This document shows positions 1 through 4,935 of a DNA stretch of 5,053 bases, piece by piece (the stretch's first letter is position 1; the number at the start of each line of letters is the position of its first letter). The translations under genes were made by a program, and so were the position numbers. This stretch comes from Streptosporangiaceae bacterium (lineage in GTDB: Bacteria; Actinomycetota; Actinomycetes; Streptosporangiales; Streptosporangiaceae), in assembly GCA_030040815.1 (NCBI GenBank), contig JASHSZ010000195.1, positions 1 through 5,053 of the forward strand. Direction: 5' to 3'. Under the pieces are notes generated by a model. It worked only from the letters and a program-made list of their open reading frames with translations. It searched no databases and was not told where the DNA came from.

Positions 1-513
1 GCGATCATCTCCGGCGTGGCGCAGGACCGCAGCGAGGCGAAGATCACGGTCGTCGGTGTGCCTGACAAGGTGGGCGAGGCGGCGCGGATATTCCGCGCCA
101 TCGCGGACGTCGGCATCAACATCGACATGATCGTGCAGAACATCTCGGCCGCTGCGACTGGCCGCACCGACATTTCCTTCACGCTGCCCAGAGAAGATGG
201 CCACGCCGCGATGACTCGGCTTGGTCAGCTTCAGGACGAGGTTGGCTTCGACTCGCTGCTATACGACGATCGGATCGGCAAGGTGTCGGTCATCGGCGCG
301 GGCATGCGGTCGCACCCGGGCGTGAGCGCCACGTTCTTCGGCGCGCTAGCCGAGGCGGGCGTCAACATCGAGATGATCTCAACGTCAGAGATCCGGATCT
401 CGGTCGTCGTGGACGAGAATGACGTCGCGCAGGCGGTCGCCGCCGCGCACGAGGCATTCGAGCTCGGTGACGGCGGCGAGCACGCGGTCATCTACGCGGG
501 GACGGGCCGGTGA
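1..513 (+). CDS. lysC: Aspartate kinase, C-terminal regulatory (ACT) part; 5' end outside window
   Basis: Aspartate kinase phosphorylates aspartate to 4-aspartyl phosphate, the entry step to lysine, threonine, methionine and diaminopimelate. The frame is open from base 1 (AIISGVAQDRSEAK) to the TGA at 511-513, giving about 170 residues, so the kinase domain lies upstream. Two tandem ACT units are visible: one around KITVVGVPDKVGEAARIF to TDISFTL, the other from GKVSVIGAGM through SATFFGALAEAGVNIEMIS to SEIRISVVV. The protein ends in the typical VYAGTGR-like tail (here VIYAGTGR). ACT domains bind the feedback inhibitors lysine and/or threonine. In corynebacterial relatives this half is also made separately as a beta subunit from an internal start; the matching start would fall just before base 1, so that cannot be judged here. 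The GTG at 16 is in frame but has no reason to be the true start. The stop overlaps the asd start, indicating one operon. Identification is secure. Confidence 0.96.
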   Translation, partial: AIISGVAQDRSEAKITVVGVPDKVGEAARIFRAIADVGINIDMIVQNISAAATGRTDISFTLPREDGHAAMTRLGQLQDEVGFDSLLYDDRIGKVSVIGAGMRSHPGVSATFFGALAEAGVNIEMISTSEIRISVVVDENDVAQAVAAAHEAFELGDGGEHAVIYAGTGR

Positions 514-1601
514 GCCCCGCGGGGAGCGGGGCGGCTGGCGCCGGGCACGCGGCCCAGCCGGTCCTCGCCATCGTGGGCGCGACGGGCGCCGTCGGCACCG
601 TGATGCGCAGTGTCGTGTCCGAACGGGCCGATATCTGGGGCGACATCCGGCTGATCGCCTCAGCGAGGTCGGCGGGCCGCAGACTCGATGTTCGCGGTGC
701 GGAAGTCGTTGTGCAGGCGCTGGCCCCGGAGGTCTTCGACGGCGTCGACCTGGCGATGTTCGACGTCCCTGACGAGGTATCCAGGCAATGGGCACCGGTC
801 GCGGCGGCGCGGGGCGCGGTAGTGATCGACAAGTCTGGCGCCTTCCGGATGGATCCGGACGTCCCGCTGGTGGTGCCGGAGGTCAACCCGGACGCGGCCG
901 GGACCCGGCCGAAGGGGATCGTGTCGGTGCCCAACTGCACCACGCTGTCGATGATCGTCGCGGTCGCCGCGCTGCACCGCGCGTTCACGCTGCGTGAGCT
1001 GGTGGCGGCCTCCTACCAGGCCGCGTCCGGCGCCGGCCAGGCCGGCTCCGACGCGCTCTACGACCAGCTGACGAAGGTGGCCGGGAACCGGACGCTCGGC
1101 CAGCGGCCTGGCGACATCCGCGCCACCCTTGGCGACGGCGGGCCGTTCGGTGCGCCGCTGGCGATGAACGTGGTGCCATGGGCGGGATCGCTGCGGGACG
1201 AGGGCTGGTCGTCGGAGGAACTCAAGATCCGCGCTGAGACCCGGAAGATCCTCGGCCTGCCGGACCTGAAGATCACGGCGACGTGTGTCCGGGTGCCGGT
1301 TGTGGTCGGCCACTCGCTCGCCCTGCACGCGGTCTTCGACCGGCCAGTCACCCGCGAGCAGGCTCAGGACGTACTCCGCGCGGCTCCGGGCGTGCTGCTG
1401 GTCGACGATCCAACGCGCGGCGTGTACCCGACGCCGGCCGACGTGGCTGGGACCGATCCGACGCTGGTCGGCCGGGTACGCCAGAGCATGGACGATCAGC
1501 GGGCAATCGAGCTGTTCGTCTCCGGCGACAACCTGCGCAAGGGCGCGGCGCTCAACGCGGCGCAGATCGCGGAACTCCTAGCTCCCAAGCTTGCTTCCTG
1601 A
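510..1601 (+). CDS. asd: Aspartate-semialdehyde dehydrogenase
   Basis: This cytoplasmic NADPH-dependent enzyme reduces 4-aspartyl phosphate to aspartate semialdehyde, the step after aspartate kinase. The 363-residue product shows the Rossmann nucleotide loop GATGAVG (residues 23-29), the DKSGAFRMDPDVPLVVPEVN segment (107-126), the catalytic cysteine in VPNCTT (Cys143), the SYQAASGAG stretch (168-176), the EELKI substrate-site segment (236-240), and RVPVVVGHS with the catalytic-base histidine (His268). The C-terminal GDNLRKGAALN (339-349) is characteristic of the family. The start is the GTG at 510, whose GTGA overlaps the lysC stop and implies translational coupling. It adds about 15 Ala/Gly-rich residues before the Rossmann strand compared with usual family members, so a slightly later start is possible. 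All key residues are present and the enzyme should be active. Confidence 0.96.
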   Translation: MSPAGSGAAGAGHAAQPVLAIVGATGAVGTVMRSVVSERADIWGDIRLIASARSAGRRLDVRGAEVVVQALAPEVFDGVDLAMFDVPDEVSRQWAPVAAARGAVVIDKSGAFRMDPDVPLVVPEVNPDAAGTRPKGIVSVPNCTTLSMIVAVAALHRAFTLRELVAASYQAASGAGQAGSDALYDQLTKVAGNRTLGQRPGDIRATLGDGGPFGAPLAMNVVPWAGSLRDEGWSSEELKIRAETRKILGLPDLKITATCVRVPVVVGHSLALHAVFDRPVTREQAQDVLRAAPGVLLVDDPTRGVYPTPADVAGTDPTLVGRVRQSMDDQRAIELFVSGDNLRKGAALNAAQIAELLAPKLAS

Positions 1602-1616
1602 CCTTCTCCGGTTACG

Positions 1617-1656
1617 GCGAAGACTTATCCATGCGGGGACACGGAAAAGTCTTCGC
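1617..1656 (+). terminator. Perfect 10-bp inverted repeat after asd; candidate terminator
   Basis: GCGAAGACTT at 1617-1626 is matched by its exact reverse complement AAGTCTTCGC at 1647-1656, with a 20-base spacer. It lies 16 bases after the asd stop and before the DUF2203 gene, where an operon terminator is expected. There is no T-run after it, so it would not be a classical intrinsic terminator. T-less hairpins are common after actinobacterial genes, but an operator or RNA-stability element is also possible. Confidence 0.4.
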
Positions 1657-1731
1657 GCTACCTAGGGTCTGGCCGTTCCCGCGCGCTCGCCGGTGGACGT
1701 CGGCGGCTGCCGTCAGGCAGGCTTAACGGTC

Positions 1732-2109
1732 ATGGACCGGACGTTCACCCTCGCCGCGGCACGCGACCTGATGCCGGAGATCCTGACCAGGGCGGACGAG
1801 CTGATCGAGGTCCGGGCCAGCCTGGTGGAGGTCCAGGCGGCGCTGACGACGGGCGGCAGCTCGCCACTCGGCGGTCTGCCCGAGGCCAAGGGCTACCAGG
1901 CGCGGCTGAGCGAGATCGTGAGCTGGTTTAGCGCTGCGGGTATCCAGGTGAAGGGCATCGCCCCTTTGCTGCTGGATTTCCCGTCTGAGCTTGTCGGCGA
2001 GCCGGTGCTGCTGTGCTGGCTGGAGGGGGAGCACGAGCTGGGCTGGTATCACCCGATGGCGTATGGTTTCGCCGGGCGACGTCGCATCCCAGCGCCGCGA
2101 TCCGCCTAA
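1732..2109 (+). CDS. DUF2203 family protein
   Basis: The product is a 125-residue soluble protein of the DUF2203 family (Pfam PF09969), whose function is unknown. Recognisable family features are the N-terminal FTLAAARDLMPEI (residues 5-17), a helical middle with an Ala/Gln-rich stretch, the KGIAPLLLDFPSELVGEPVL block (about 74-93), LCWLEGEHELGWYHP (about 94-108) and the closing GFAGRRRI (112-119). The ATG at 1732 is chosen because the family homology begins with MDRTFTL; an in-frame GTG at 1693 would add 13 residues with no family resemblance. No strong Shine-Dalgarno sequence is seen. It lies 130 bases downstream of asd beyond a hairpin, so it is probably a separate transcription unit. No signal peptide or membrane segment is visible. 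Family assignment is by motif recognition. Confidence 0.85.
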   Translation: MDRTFTLAAARDLMPEILTRADELIEVRASLVEVQAALTTGGSSPLGGLPEAKGYQARLSEIVSWFSAAGIQVKGIAPLLLDFPSELVGEPVLLCWLEGEHELGWYHPMAYGFAGRRRIPAPRSA

Positions 2110-2144
2110 TCACCCGAGCGGGGCACGGCGGCATCCCGCGCCCT

Positions 2145-2443
2145 GGCTTCCGTCAGTCCAGGGATGCCGACTCTGCGGTCGGCGACGTGGGTGAGGTCTT
2201 GGGCTATCTACCTGGAACCGGACCCGTGGGGCACGGGCACAGGCCGCGCGCTCATGACGGCGGCTCTTAGCCGCCTGGCCGAGCTGGTTTATCAGCAGGC
2301 GACGCTGTGGGTGCCGGACGGCAACCGTCCGTGCGCAGGGGCTCTACACAGTGGCCGGATTCCGCCTGGATGGTACGGCCAAGGATGACGACAGCCGCGG
2401 CTTCGCGCTGCGGGAGGTCCGGTGCCGCATGGCGCTGACGTGA
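2145..2443 (+). pseudogene. GNAT-family N-acetyltransferase remnant (N-terminus missing, two frameshifts)
   Basis: Three frames together spell the C-terminal 60 percent of a GNAT acetyltransferase. Frame one (from about 2145) gives GFRQSRDADSAVGDVGEV. After one extra base at about 2199, frame two gives WAIYLEPDPWGTGTGRALM and on to ATLWVPDGN, with the acetyl-CoA pyrophosphate-binding motif WGTGTGRA. After one extra C at about 2326, frame three gives VRAQGLYTVAGFRLDGTAK and on to REVRCRMALT, ending at TGA 2441-2443. Removing one base at each point restores a continuous reading frame. About 65-70 N-terminal residues usual for the family cannot be found upstream, where the DUF2203 gene ends. The remnant is therefore both truncated and frameshifted and should be inactive. 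Sequencing error could explain the insertions but not the missing N-terminus. Its substrate cannot be told. Confidence 0.8.
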
Positions 2444-2470
2444 CCCCGCCGGCCCGCCGGGCAGCCGCGC

Positions 2471-2992
2471 CTATTCGCTCGGCCGTCGCCCTGCTGACGC
2501 AGCTACGCCGATCTGGCCGGCGTTTATCTGCCGCATTACCCGGCGACGCTCGGCTGGCTCGAGCCGGTCGATGAACAGCTCGCCGTGCAGATGGTCGGTC
2601 TCATGTTCCAGACACCGCGCGAGTTCGCCGGTGCCCACTACGATCACCTGCTCCTGGTCGAGATTGACGCCCGTTGCGACCACACGCGCGGGTCGCGTGC
2701 GCGCGGCGGTGAGGCCGGGAATCGACAGACAGCCCTCGGGTTCTTCGCCGCTGCCATCCCGCTCGACAATCCGCGGGTTGATCAGGTAACCGAGCTGGCC
2801 TTCGACGTTGTAGGAGAACACCGCCAGAGTCGAGCCGATCTGGTTAGCTGCCAGACCCGCACGGCCCGGCTCCTGCACGGTGTCGACCAGATCCGCCACC
2901 AGCCCGACCAGCGCGTCACCAAAGCAGGTGACGGGATCGCACGGGGTCCGCAGTACCGGGTCGCCGAGGTAGCGGATCGGCCGGACGCTCAT
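2471..2992 (-). CDS. def: Peptide deformylase
   Basis: Peptide deformylase removes the formyl group from the N-terminal methionine of new proteins and is a metal (Fe2+/Zn2+) hydrolase acting in the cytoplasm. The 173-residue product carries all three family motifs: motif I GRAGLAANQIG (residues 43-53), motif II EGCLSIPG (86-93) with metal ligand Cys88, and motif III HETDH (130-134) with ligands His130 and His134 and catalytic Glu131. The N-terminal RPIRYLGDPVLRTP (4-17) is typical of actinobacterial deformylases. The ATG at 2990-2992 is the natural start because family similarity begins at MSVRPIR, although no clear Shine-Dalgarno precedes it. The gene stands alone on the minus strand and converges on the GNAT relic with 27 bases between. 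Actinobacteria often have several def paralogues; which one this is cannot be told. Confidence 0.95.
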   Translation of the reverse strand: MSVRPIRYLGDPVLRTPCDPVTCFGDALVGLVADLVDTVQEPGRAGLAANQIGSTLAVFSYNVEGQLGYLINPRIVERDGSGEEPEGCLSIPGLTAARTRPARVVATGVNLDQEQVIVVGTGELARCLEHETDHLHGELFIDRLEPAERRRVMRQINAGQIGVAASAGRRPSE

Positions 2993-3050
2993 GCCGTCCG
3001 GCCTGGGCTGAGCGGGAGCCCCGGCATCACCCAGGAATCAAAGCACGGCA

Positions 3051-3110
3051 GCCTGAATTTGACCACCAGCCGCCGCCCTCATTATCGCTTATATGTTTGA
3101 ATACTGTGGT
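3051..3110. promoter_or_regulatory. AT-rich strip upstream of def and of the small ORF; possible promoter region
   Basis: Within the otherwise G/C-rich gap after the def start, bases around 3080-3105 are clearly AT-rich. On the minus strand they contain GATAAT and TATAAG, both -10-like, pointing to def about 90 bases away; on the + strand a TTGACC lies at 3059-3064. I found no -35/-10 pair with good spacing on either strand, so this is placed by composition and position only. Confidence 0.25.
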
Positions 3111-3186
3111 GGAGCAGGGTGCGACGTCGCCTTGGCCGGGGATCCCGCGTGAGTGCCGCAGCCACCATCCCTGGCGTCCGGGCAGC

Positions 3187-3360
3187 GTGACCATCAGCTG
3201 GGAACCCTGTGACTGCCCGGCCGCCAGGGCGGCCCGTGGCGGCCACCTCAAGGTGGCGTGCGACGCTGCTGGCTGCGCCGAGGTCTGGTGGGCTCCGCGG
3301 CATCAGCCGCCGGGGCACGACTGGCCCAGAATTCTCGGCCATCATCATCCGGGTCATTAG
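3187..3360 (+). CDS. Possible small cysteine-rich (zinc-ribbon-like) protein
   Basis: A 57-residue frame from GTG 3187 begins VTISWEPCDCPAARAARGG and continues HLKVACDAAGCAEVWWAPRH. It has a CxC pair (residues 8 and 10), a second pair CDAAGC (25 and 30) and an aromatic/basic VWWAPRH ending. This layout (WEPCDCP, GGHL, C-x4-C, W-W/Y-x-PRH) looks like a small metal-binding knuckle, and I have an uncertain impression of similar short actinobacterial proteins. Third positions are mostly G/C in the first 40 codons. Against it, there is no convincing Shine-Dalgarno, and the last 15 residues, including HHH, look unselected. The frame stays open upstream to about 3097 without better support, so the start is uncertain. 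It may be a real small gene, a decayed one or chance. It lies between def (opposite strand) and the VOC gene (57 bases downstream). Confidence 0.35.
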   Translation: MTISWEPCDCPAARAARGGHLKVACDAAGCAEVWWAPRHQPPGHDWPRILGHHHPGH

Positions 3361-3387
3361 CGGTGCAGCGCGTGCCGCTAGCGCGCT
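3358..3387. repeat. Inverted repeat and palindrome before the VOC gene; possible operator
   Basis: TAGCGG at 3358-3363 pairs with CCGCTA at 3375-3380, and the abutting AGCGCGCT at 3380-3387 is an 8-bp perfect palindrome. They sit 31-60 bases before the VOC start codon, where a repressor site could act. The arms are short and G/C-rich, so chance is not excluded. Confidence 0.25.
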
Positions 3388-3404
3388 ATACCTCGGATAA
3401 CCCC

Positions 3405-3411
3405 AGAGGAG
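3405..3411 (+). promoter_or_regulatory. Ribosome binding site of the VOC gene
   Basis: AGAGGAG lies six bases before the ATG at 3418. It is one of the strongest Shine-Dalgarno matches in this window and fixes the start of the VOC gene. Confidence 0.8.
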
Positions 3412-3417
3412 CGCGAT

Positions 3418-3843
3418 ATGGCCAACGGCACACCGGATTACCCGCACGTGCTGCAGACGGTGCTCGACACCACCGACGTCCGGTCACTGGCCGAGTTCTA
3501 CCGGCAGTTGCTCGGGCTGGTCTATCGCCCTGGCGACGAGCCGCCCGTTGGCGAAGCGCCTGACGACGCCGACTGGCTGGTGCTGACCGACCCCGCAGGA
3601 AACCGCGTGCTGGCAATCCAGCAAGTTGACGAACTGCCTCGCAACACCTGGCCGCGGCCGGGCGTGCCACAGCAGCTTCACCTTGACATGACGGTTCCGG
3701 ACCGCGCCGCGCTGGACAGGCAGCGGGACAGAGCCCTGGCGCTCGGCGCCGAATTGCGGCTGGACCGCACCGAGGATCCAGGTGAGCCGCTGTACGCGCT
3801 CGCCGACCCGGCCGGGCATACGTTCTGCATCTTTGTCAGGTAG
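3418..3843 (+). CDS. VOC (glyoxalase/bleomycin resistance/dioxygenase fold) family protein
   Basis: The 141-residue product has the two beta-alpha-beta-beta-beta halves of the vicinal oxygen chelate fold: LQTVLDTTDVRSLAEFYRQLLGL (residues 12-34, split here only by reading) with DWLVLTDPAGNRVLAIQQV (52-70), then LHLDMTVPD (87-95) and the closing LADPAGHTFCIFV (128-140). VOC enzymes usually use a metal bound by His/Gln and Glu from both halves. Here the four equivalent positions appear to be Gln13, Gln68, His88 and Cys137, so both usual glutamates are replaced and the metal site is unusual or absent. No substrate can be assigned; glyoxalase, antibiotic-binding or isomerase-type roles are all possible. 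It has an excellent ribosome binding site and is followed after 19 bases by a SnoaL-like gene, suggesting a two-gene operon. Confidence 0.88.
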   Translation: MANGTPDYPHVLQTVLDTTDVRSLAEFYRQLLGLVYRPGDEPPVGEAPDDADWLVLTDPAGNRVLAIQQVDELPRNTWPRPGVPQQLHLDMTVPDRAALDRQRDRALALGAELRLDRTEDPGEPLYALADPAGHTFCIFVR

Positions 3844-3847
3844 CGAC

Positions 3848-3853
3848 GGGAGG
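3848..3853 (+). promoter_or_regulatory. Ribosome binding site of the SnoaL-like gene
   Basis: GGGAGG lies nine bases before the ATG at 3863, just after the VOC stop codon. It supports that start rather than an earlier one inside the VOC gene. Confidence 0.7.
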
Positions 3854-3862
3854 TTCGGGTAT

Positions 3863-4285
3863 ATGGACATCACCGCGGACGATCGCTTTGCGATCCAGGA
3901 TCTCTACGCGGCGTACTGTCGCACGGTCGACCTCGGTGACGCCGAGGGCTGGGCAGACACGTTCACCGAAGACGGCAGGCGGATCTACGACGACAACCCA
4001 GGTGCACCCGGTCGGGCAGGGCGGACGTTCACGGGCCGAGCCGAGCTCGTCAAGCTCCAGTCCGCCCCCAGGGCGCTGCGGGTACGGCACTGGCACGCGT
4101 CCCCGGTGCTGACCGACAAGGGCGACTACCTCGAGAGCGTTGTCTACGGCATGGTCGTCGACATCTCGCAAGACCCGCCGGTGATCATGGCGCACTTTAC
4201 CTACACCGACGAGCTCGTCAGGCTTGCCGACGGGAGCTGGCGGATGCGCTCCCGCGCCTCCGCCCGCGACCTGCTCCGCGGCTGA
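3863..4285 (+). CDS. SnoaL-like (nuclear transport factor 2 fold) protein
   Basis: The 140-residue product resembles the SnoaL_4 group (Pfam PF13577) of the NTF2-like fold. It opens with a helical stretch ITADDRFAIQDLYAAYCRTVD (residues 3-23, read as I-x-D-L-x-x-x-Y), then GDAEGWADTFTEDGR (25-39), a ring of strands including FTGRAELVK (56-64), RVRHWHASPVLT (73-84) and YLESVVYGMVVD (89-100), and ends DGSWRMRSR (123-131). Members include polyketide cyclases, limonene-epoxide-hydrolase-like enzymes, dehydratases and ring-hydroxylating dioxygenase beta subunits; many have no known activity. Asp/His pocket candidates such as Asp32, His76 and His78 are present, but a catalytic set cannot be assigned. 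The ATG at 3863 has a good ribosome binding site; the longer open frame from 3782 lies inside the VOC gene. It is probably co-transcribed with the VOC gene and acts on a related small molecule (inference). Confidence 0.85.
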   Translation: MDITADDRFAIQDLYAAYCRTVDLGDAEGWADTFTEDGRRIYDDNPGAPGRAGRTFTGRAELVKLQSAPRALRVRHWHASPVLTDKGDYLESVVYGMVVDISQDPPVIMAHFTYTDELVRLADGSWRMRSRASARDLLRG

Positions 4286-4291
4286 CCCCGA

Positions 4292-4322
4292 TGACAGCGG
4301 CCGCGATCCCGTTGTGCTGTCA
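4292..4322 (+). terminator. Weak inverted repeat after the SnoaL-like gene
   Basis: TGACAGC at 4292-4298 pairs with GCTGTCA at 4316-4322 across a 17-base loop, starting six bases after the stop codon. There is no T-run. Position suggests a terminator for the VOC/SnoaL unit, but the stem is short. Confidence 0.25.
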
Positions 4323-4421
4323 CACGCCTGGGTGCAAGTGTCTGGCTAGAGCTTGCTATGGGCCGATTGGCCAAACCATAACCACCGGGACAACTGCGAT
4401 CAATGCCCGGTACATGCACAT

Positions 4422-4453
4422 CCGCCCTCCGCTGTCGTTTCAGCTGAGGGCGG
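4422..4453. terminator. Strong 12-bp hairpin beside the tRNA remnant; candidate terminator
   Basis: CCGCCCTC (4422-4429) and GCTG (4431-4434) pair with CAGC (4441-4444) and GAGGGCGG (4446-4453). There is one C/T mismatch and a six-base loop TCGTTT. On the + strand a run of five T follows at 4466-4470, twelve bases after the stem. On the minus strand it starts 21 bases past the tRNA 3' end, where a tRNA terminator would be expected. It may end transcription from either side. Confidence 0.45.
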
Positions 4454-4473
4454 GCGCCATCTGCGTTTTTCCT

Positions 4474-4519
4474 TGGTCGGGGTGGCCGGATTTGAACCGG
4501 CGGCCTCTTCGTCTCGAAC
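4474..4519 (-). other. 3' half of a proline-type tRNA gene; probable integration attachment site (att)
   Basis: Read on the minus strand, the segment is a clean tRNA 3' half. It has anticodon loop TTCGAGA (4518-4512), anticodon-stem 3' strand CGAAG (4511-4507), a short variable region AGGCC (4506-4502), a T arm with stem GCCGG/CCGGC and loop TTCAAAT (4501-4485), acceptor 3' strand CACCCCG (4484-4478), discriminator A and encoded CCA (4476-4474). G72 with A73 fits the bacterial proline tRNA C1-G72/A73 signature, and the sequence resembles actinobacterial tRNA-Pro as I remember it. The bases beyond 4519 do not form the anticodon stem 5' strand, and no D arm or acceptor 5' strand follows. A tRNA 3' half ending at the anticodon loop is the usual core of tyrosine-integrase att sites. 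The loop carries CGA where CGG would be expected for proline, so it is not a working tRNA gene. Confidence 0.8.
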
Positions 4520-4558
4520 TAGCAGCAATGCTGGGAGTTTGCGTGTTATCCCAGCTAG
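4519..4558. repeat. Nested inverted repeats abutting the tRNA break
   Basis: GCTGGGA at 4530-4536 pairs perfectly with TCCCAGC at 4549-4555 across a 12-base loop, and an outer CTAGC at 4519-4523 mirrors GCTAG at 4554-4558. The structure starts exactly where tRNA similarity ends, so it belongs to the inferred element side. It could be a protein-binding site of the recombination complex or a hairpin. Confidence 0.45.
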
Positions 4559-4604
4559 CTCGGTGTGCCGCCAGTAGTGGTCGCAGGTGGATGTGAGGCG
4601 ACGT

Positions 4605-4629
4605 TGCTGTACTTCCGAGCTGTACAGCA
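4605..4629. repeat. Perfect 8-bp inverted repeat
   Basis: TGCTGTAC at 4605-4612 is mirrored by GTACAGCA at 4622-4629 with a nine-base spacer. Half-site centres lie 17 bases apart, and it sits in non-coding sequence near the att core. A dimeric regulator or excision factor might bind it, or it may form a hairpin; nothing more can be said from sequence. Confidence 0.4.
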
Positions 4630-4739
4630 TCCAGCCTGATCCCCTGCTTGCAAATCGCGGTCTCTGCCTGGTGGCAAGCCGTCCACCTGGCCCGACGACG
4701 ATCCGCGAGTGACCGTAGCGTACCGCTGCCGACCGCTGT

Positions 4740-4760
4740 TAATGGCACGCTAATGGCACG
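4740..4760. repeat. Two direct copies of TAATGGCACG, 11-bp period; candidate integrase arm-type sites
   Basis: TAATGGCACG occurs at 4740-4749 and again at 4751-4760, separated by one base. The 11-base period puts both copies on the same face of the helix. Tandem direct repeats of about 10 bases, 100-250 bases from a tRNA-embedded core, are typical of arm-type sites bound by the N-terminal domain of tyrosine integrases. The function is inferred; the repeat itself is exact. Confidence 0.55.
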
Positions 4761-4884
4761 GTGATCTTGACCGGGGCGTTCGGCCTAGCTGGTCCCGAAG
4801 TTGCCTCCGTGCTCACCGTGCACACCCCTCCCGGGCTGCCCGTTCTGCTGGTCGCGTCCGTCCGCGCGAACGGATCTCGCTTGC

Positions 4885-4935
4885 CGGAAATTCATAAGAT
4901 ATTACTGATATTCAAATTAAAAACGGATTAATGAA
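4885..4935. promoter_or_regulatory. AT-rich patch after the immunity-like gene
   Basis: About 50 bases here are AT-rich in a G/C-rich region, with GATATT repeated at 4898-4903 and 4907-4912 (9-base period), which also forms an imperfect dyad ATATTACTGATAT. It overlaps the 3' end of the minus-strand gene. It could be a protein-binding site, a promoter or foreign DNA; no promoter pair is convincing. Confidence 0.25.

Larger units (their letters stand above)
4520..4916. other. Non-coding edge of the inferred integrated element
   Basis: No believable gene lies in these 397 bases. Open frames crossing 4400-4748 translate through the tRNA remnant and lack coding features. What it holds is a set of inverted and direct repeats (4519-4558, 4605-4629, 4740-4760) and an AT-rich patch at its right end. 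The spacing of the direct repeats, about 220 bases from the tRNA core, suits an att-site arm region. Confidence 0.5.

Noticed and set aside
660..1328. 222-residue minus-strand frame.
   Set aside because: It is antisense to asd; long shadow frames are expected in G/C-rich genes.
1693..1731. Longer DUF2203 start at GTG 1693.
   Set aside because: The extra 13 residues lack family similarity, which begins at the ATG at 1732.
2444..2470. A shared terminator between the GNAT relic and def.
   Set aside because: Only a 4-bp GCCC/GGGC stem is visible and there is no T-run.
2585..3100. 171-residue + strand frame.
   Set aside because: It is antisense to the well supported peptide deformylase gene.
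3082..3447. 121-residue minus-strand frame upstream of def.
   Set aside because: Low-complexity Ala/Arg-rich product with no motif or ribosome binding site; overlaps the VOC ribosome binding site and start.
3782..3862. Longer start for the SnoaL-like gene.
   Set aside because: It would overlap the VOC gene by 62 bases and ignore the good ribosome binding site before the ATG at 3863.
4474..4519. A serine tRNA, because the anticodon reads CGA.
   Set aside because: The variable region is only five bases, while serine tRNAs have a long arm; acceptor G72/A73 and overall sequence fit proline.
4474..4560. A complete tRNA gene on the minus strand.
   Set aside because: No anticodon-stem 5' strand, D arm or acceptor 5' strand follows the anticodon loop.
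4400..4748. Open frames on both strands crossing the tRNA remnant (about 76, 101 and 102 residues).
   Set aside because: Their conspicuous motifs (GSNPATPT, RRFKSGHPD, PDLNRRP) are the familiar translation of a tRNA T arm, and the rest lacks coding features.
4761..4931. GTG-started 56-residue + strand frame.
   Set aside because: No ribosome binding site or recognisable motif, and its end overlaps the minus-strand immunity-like gene.
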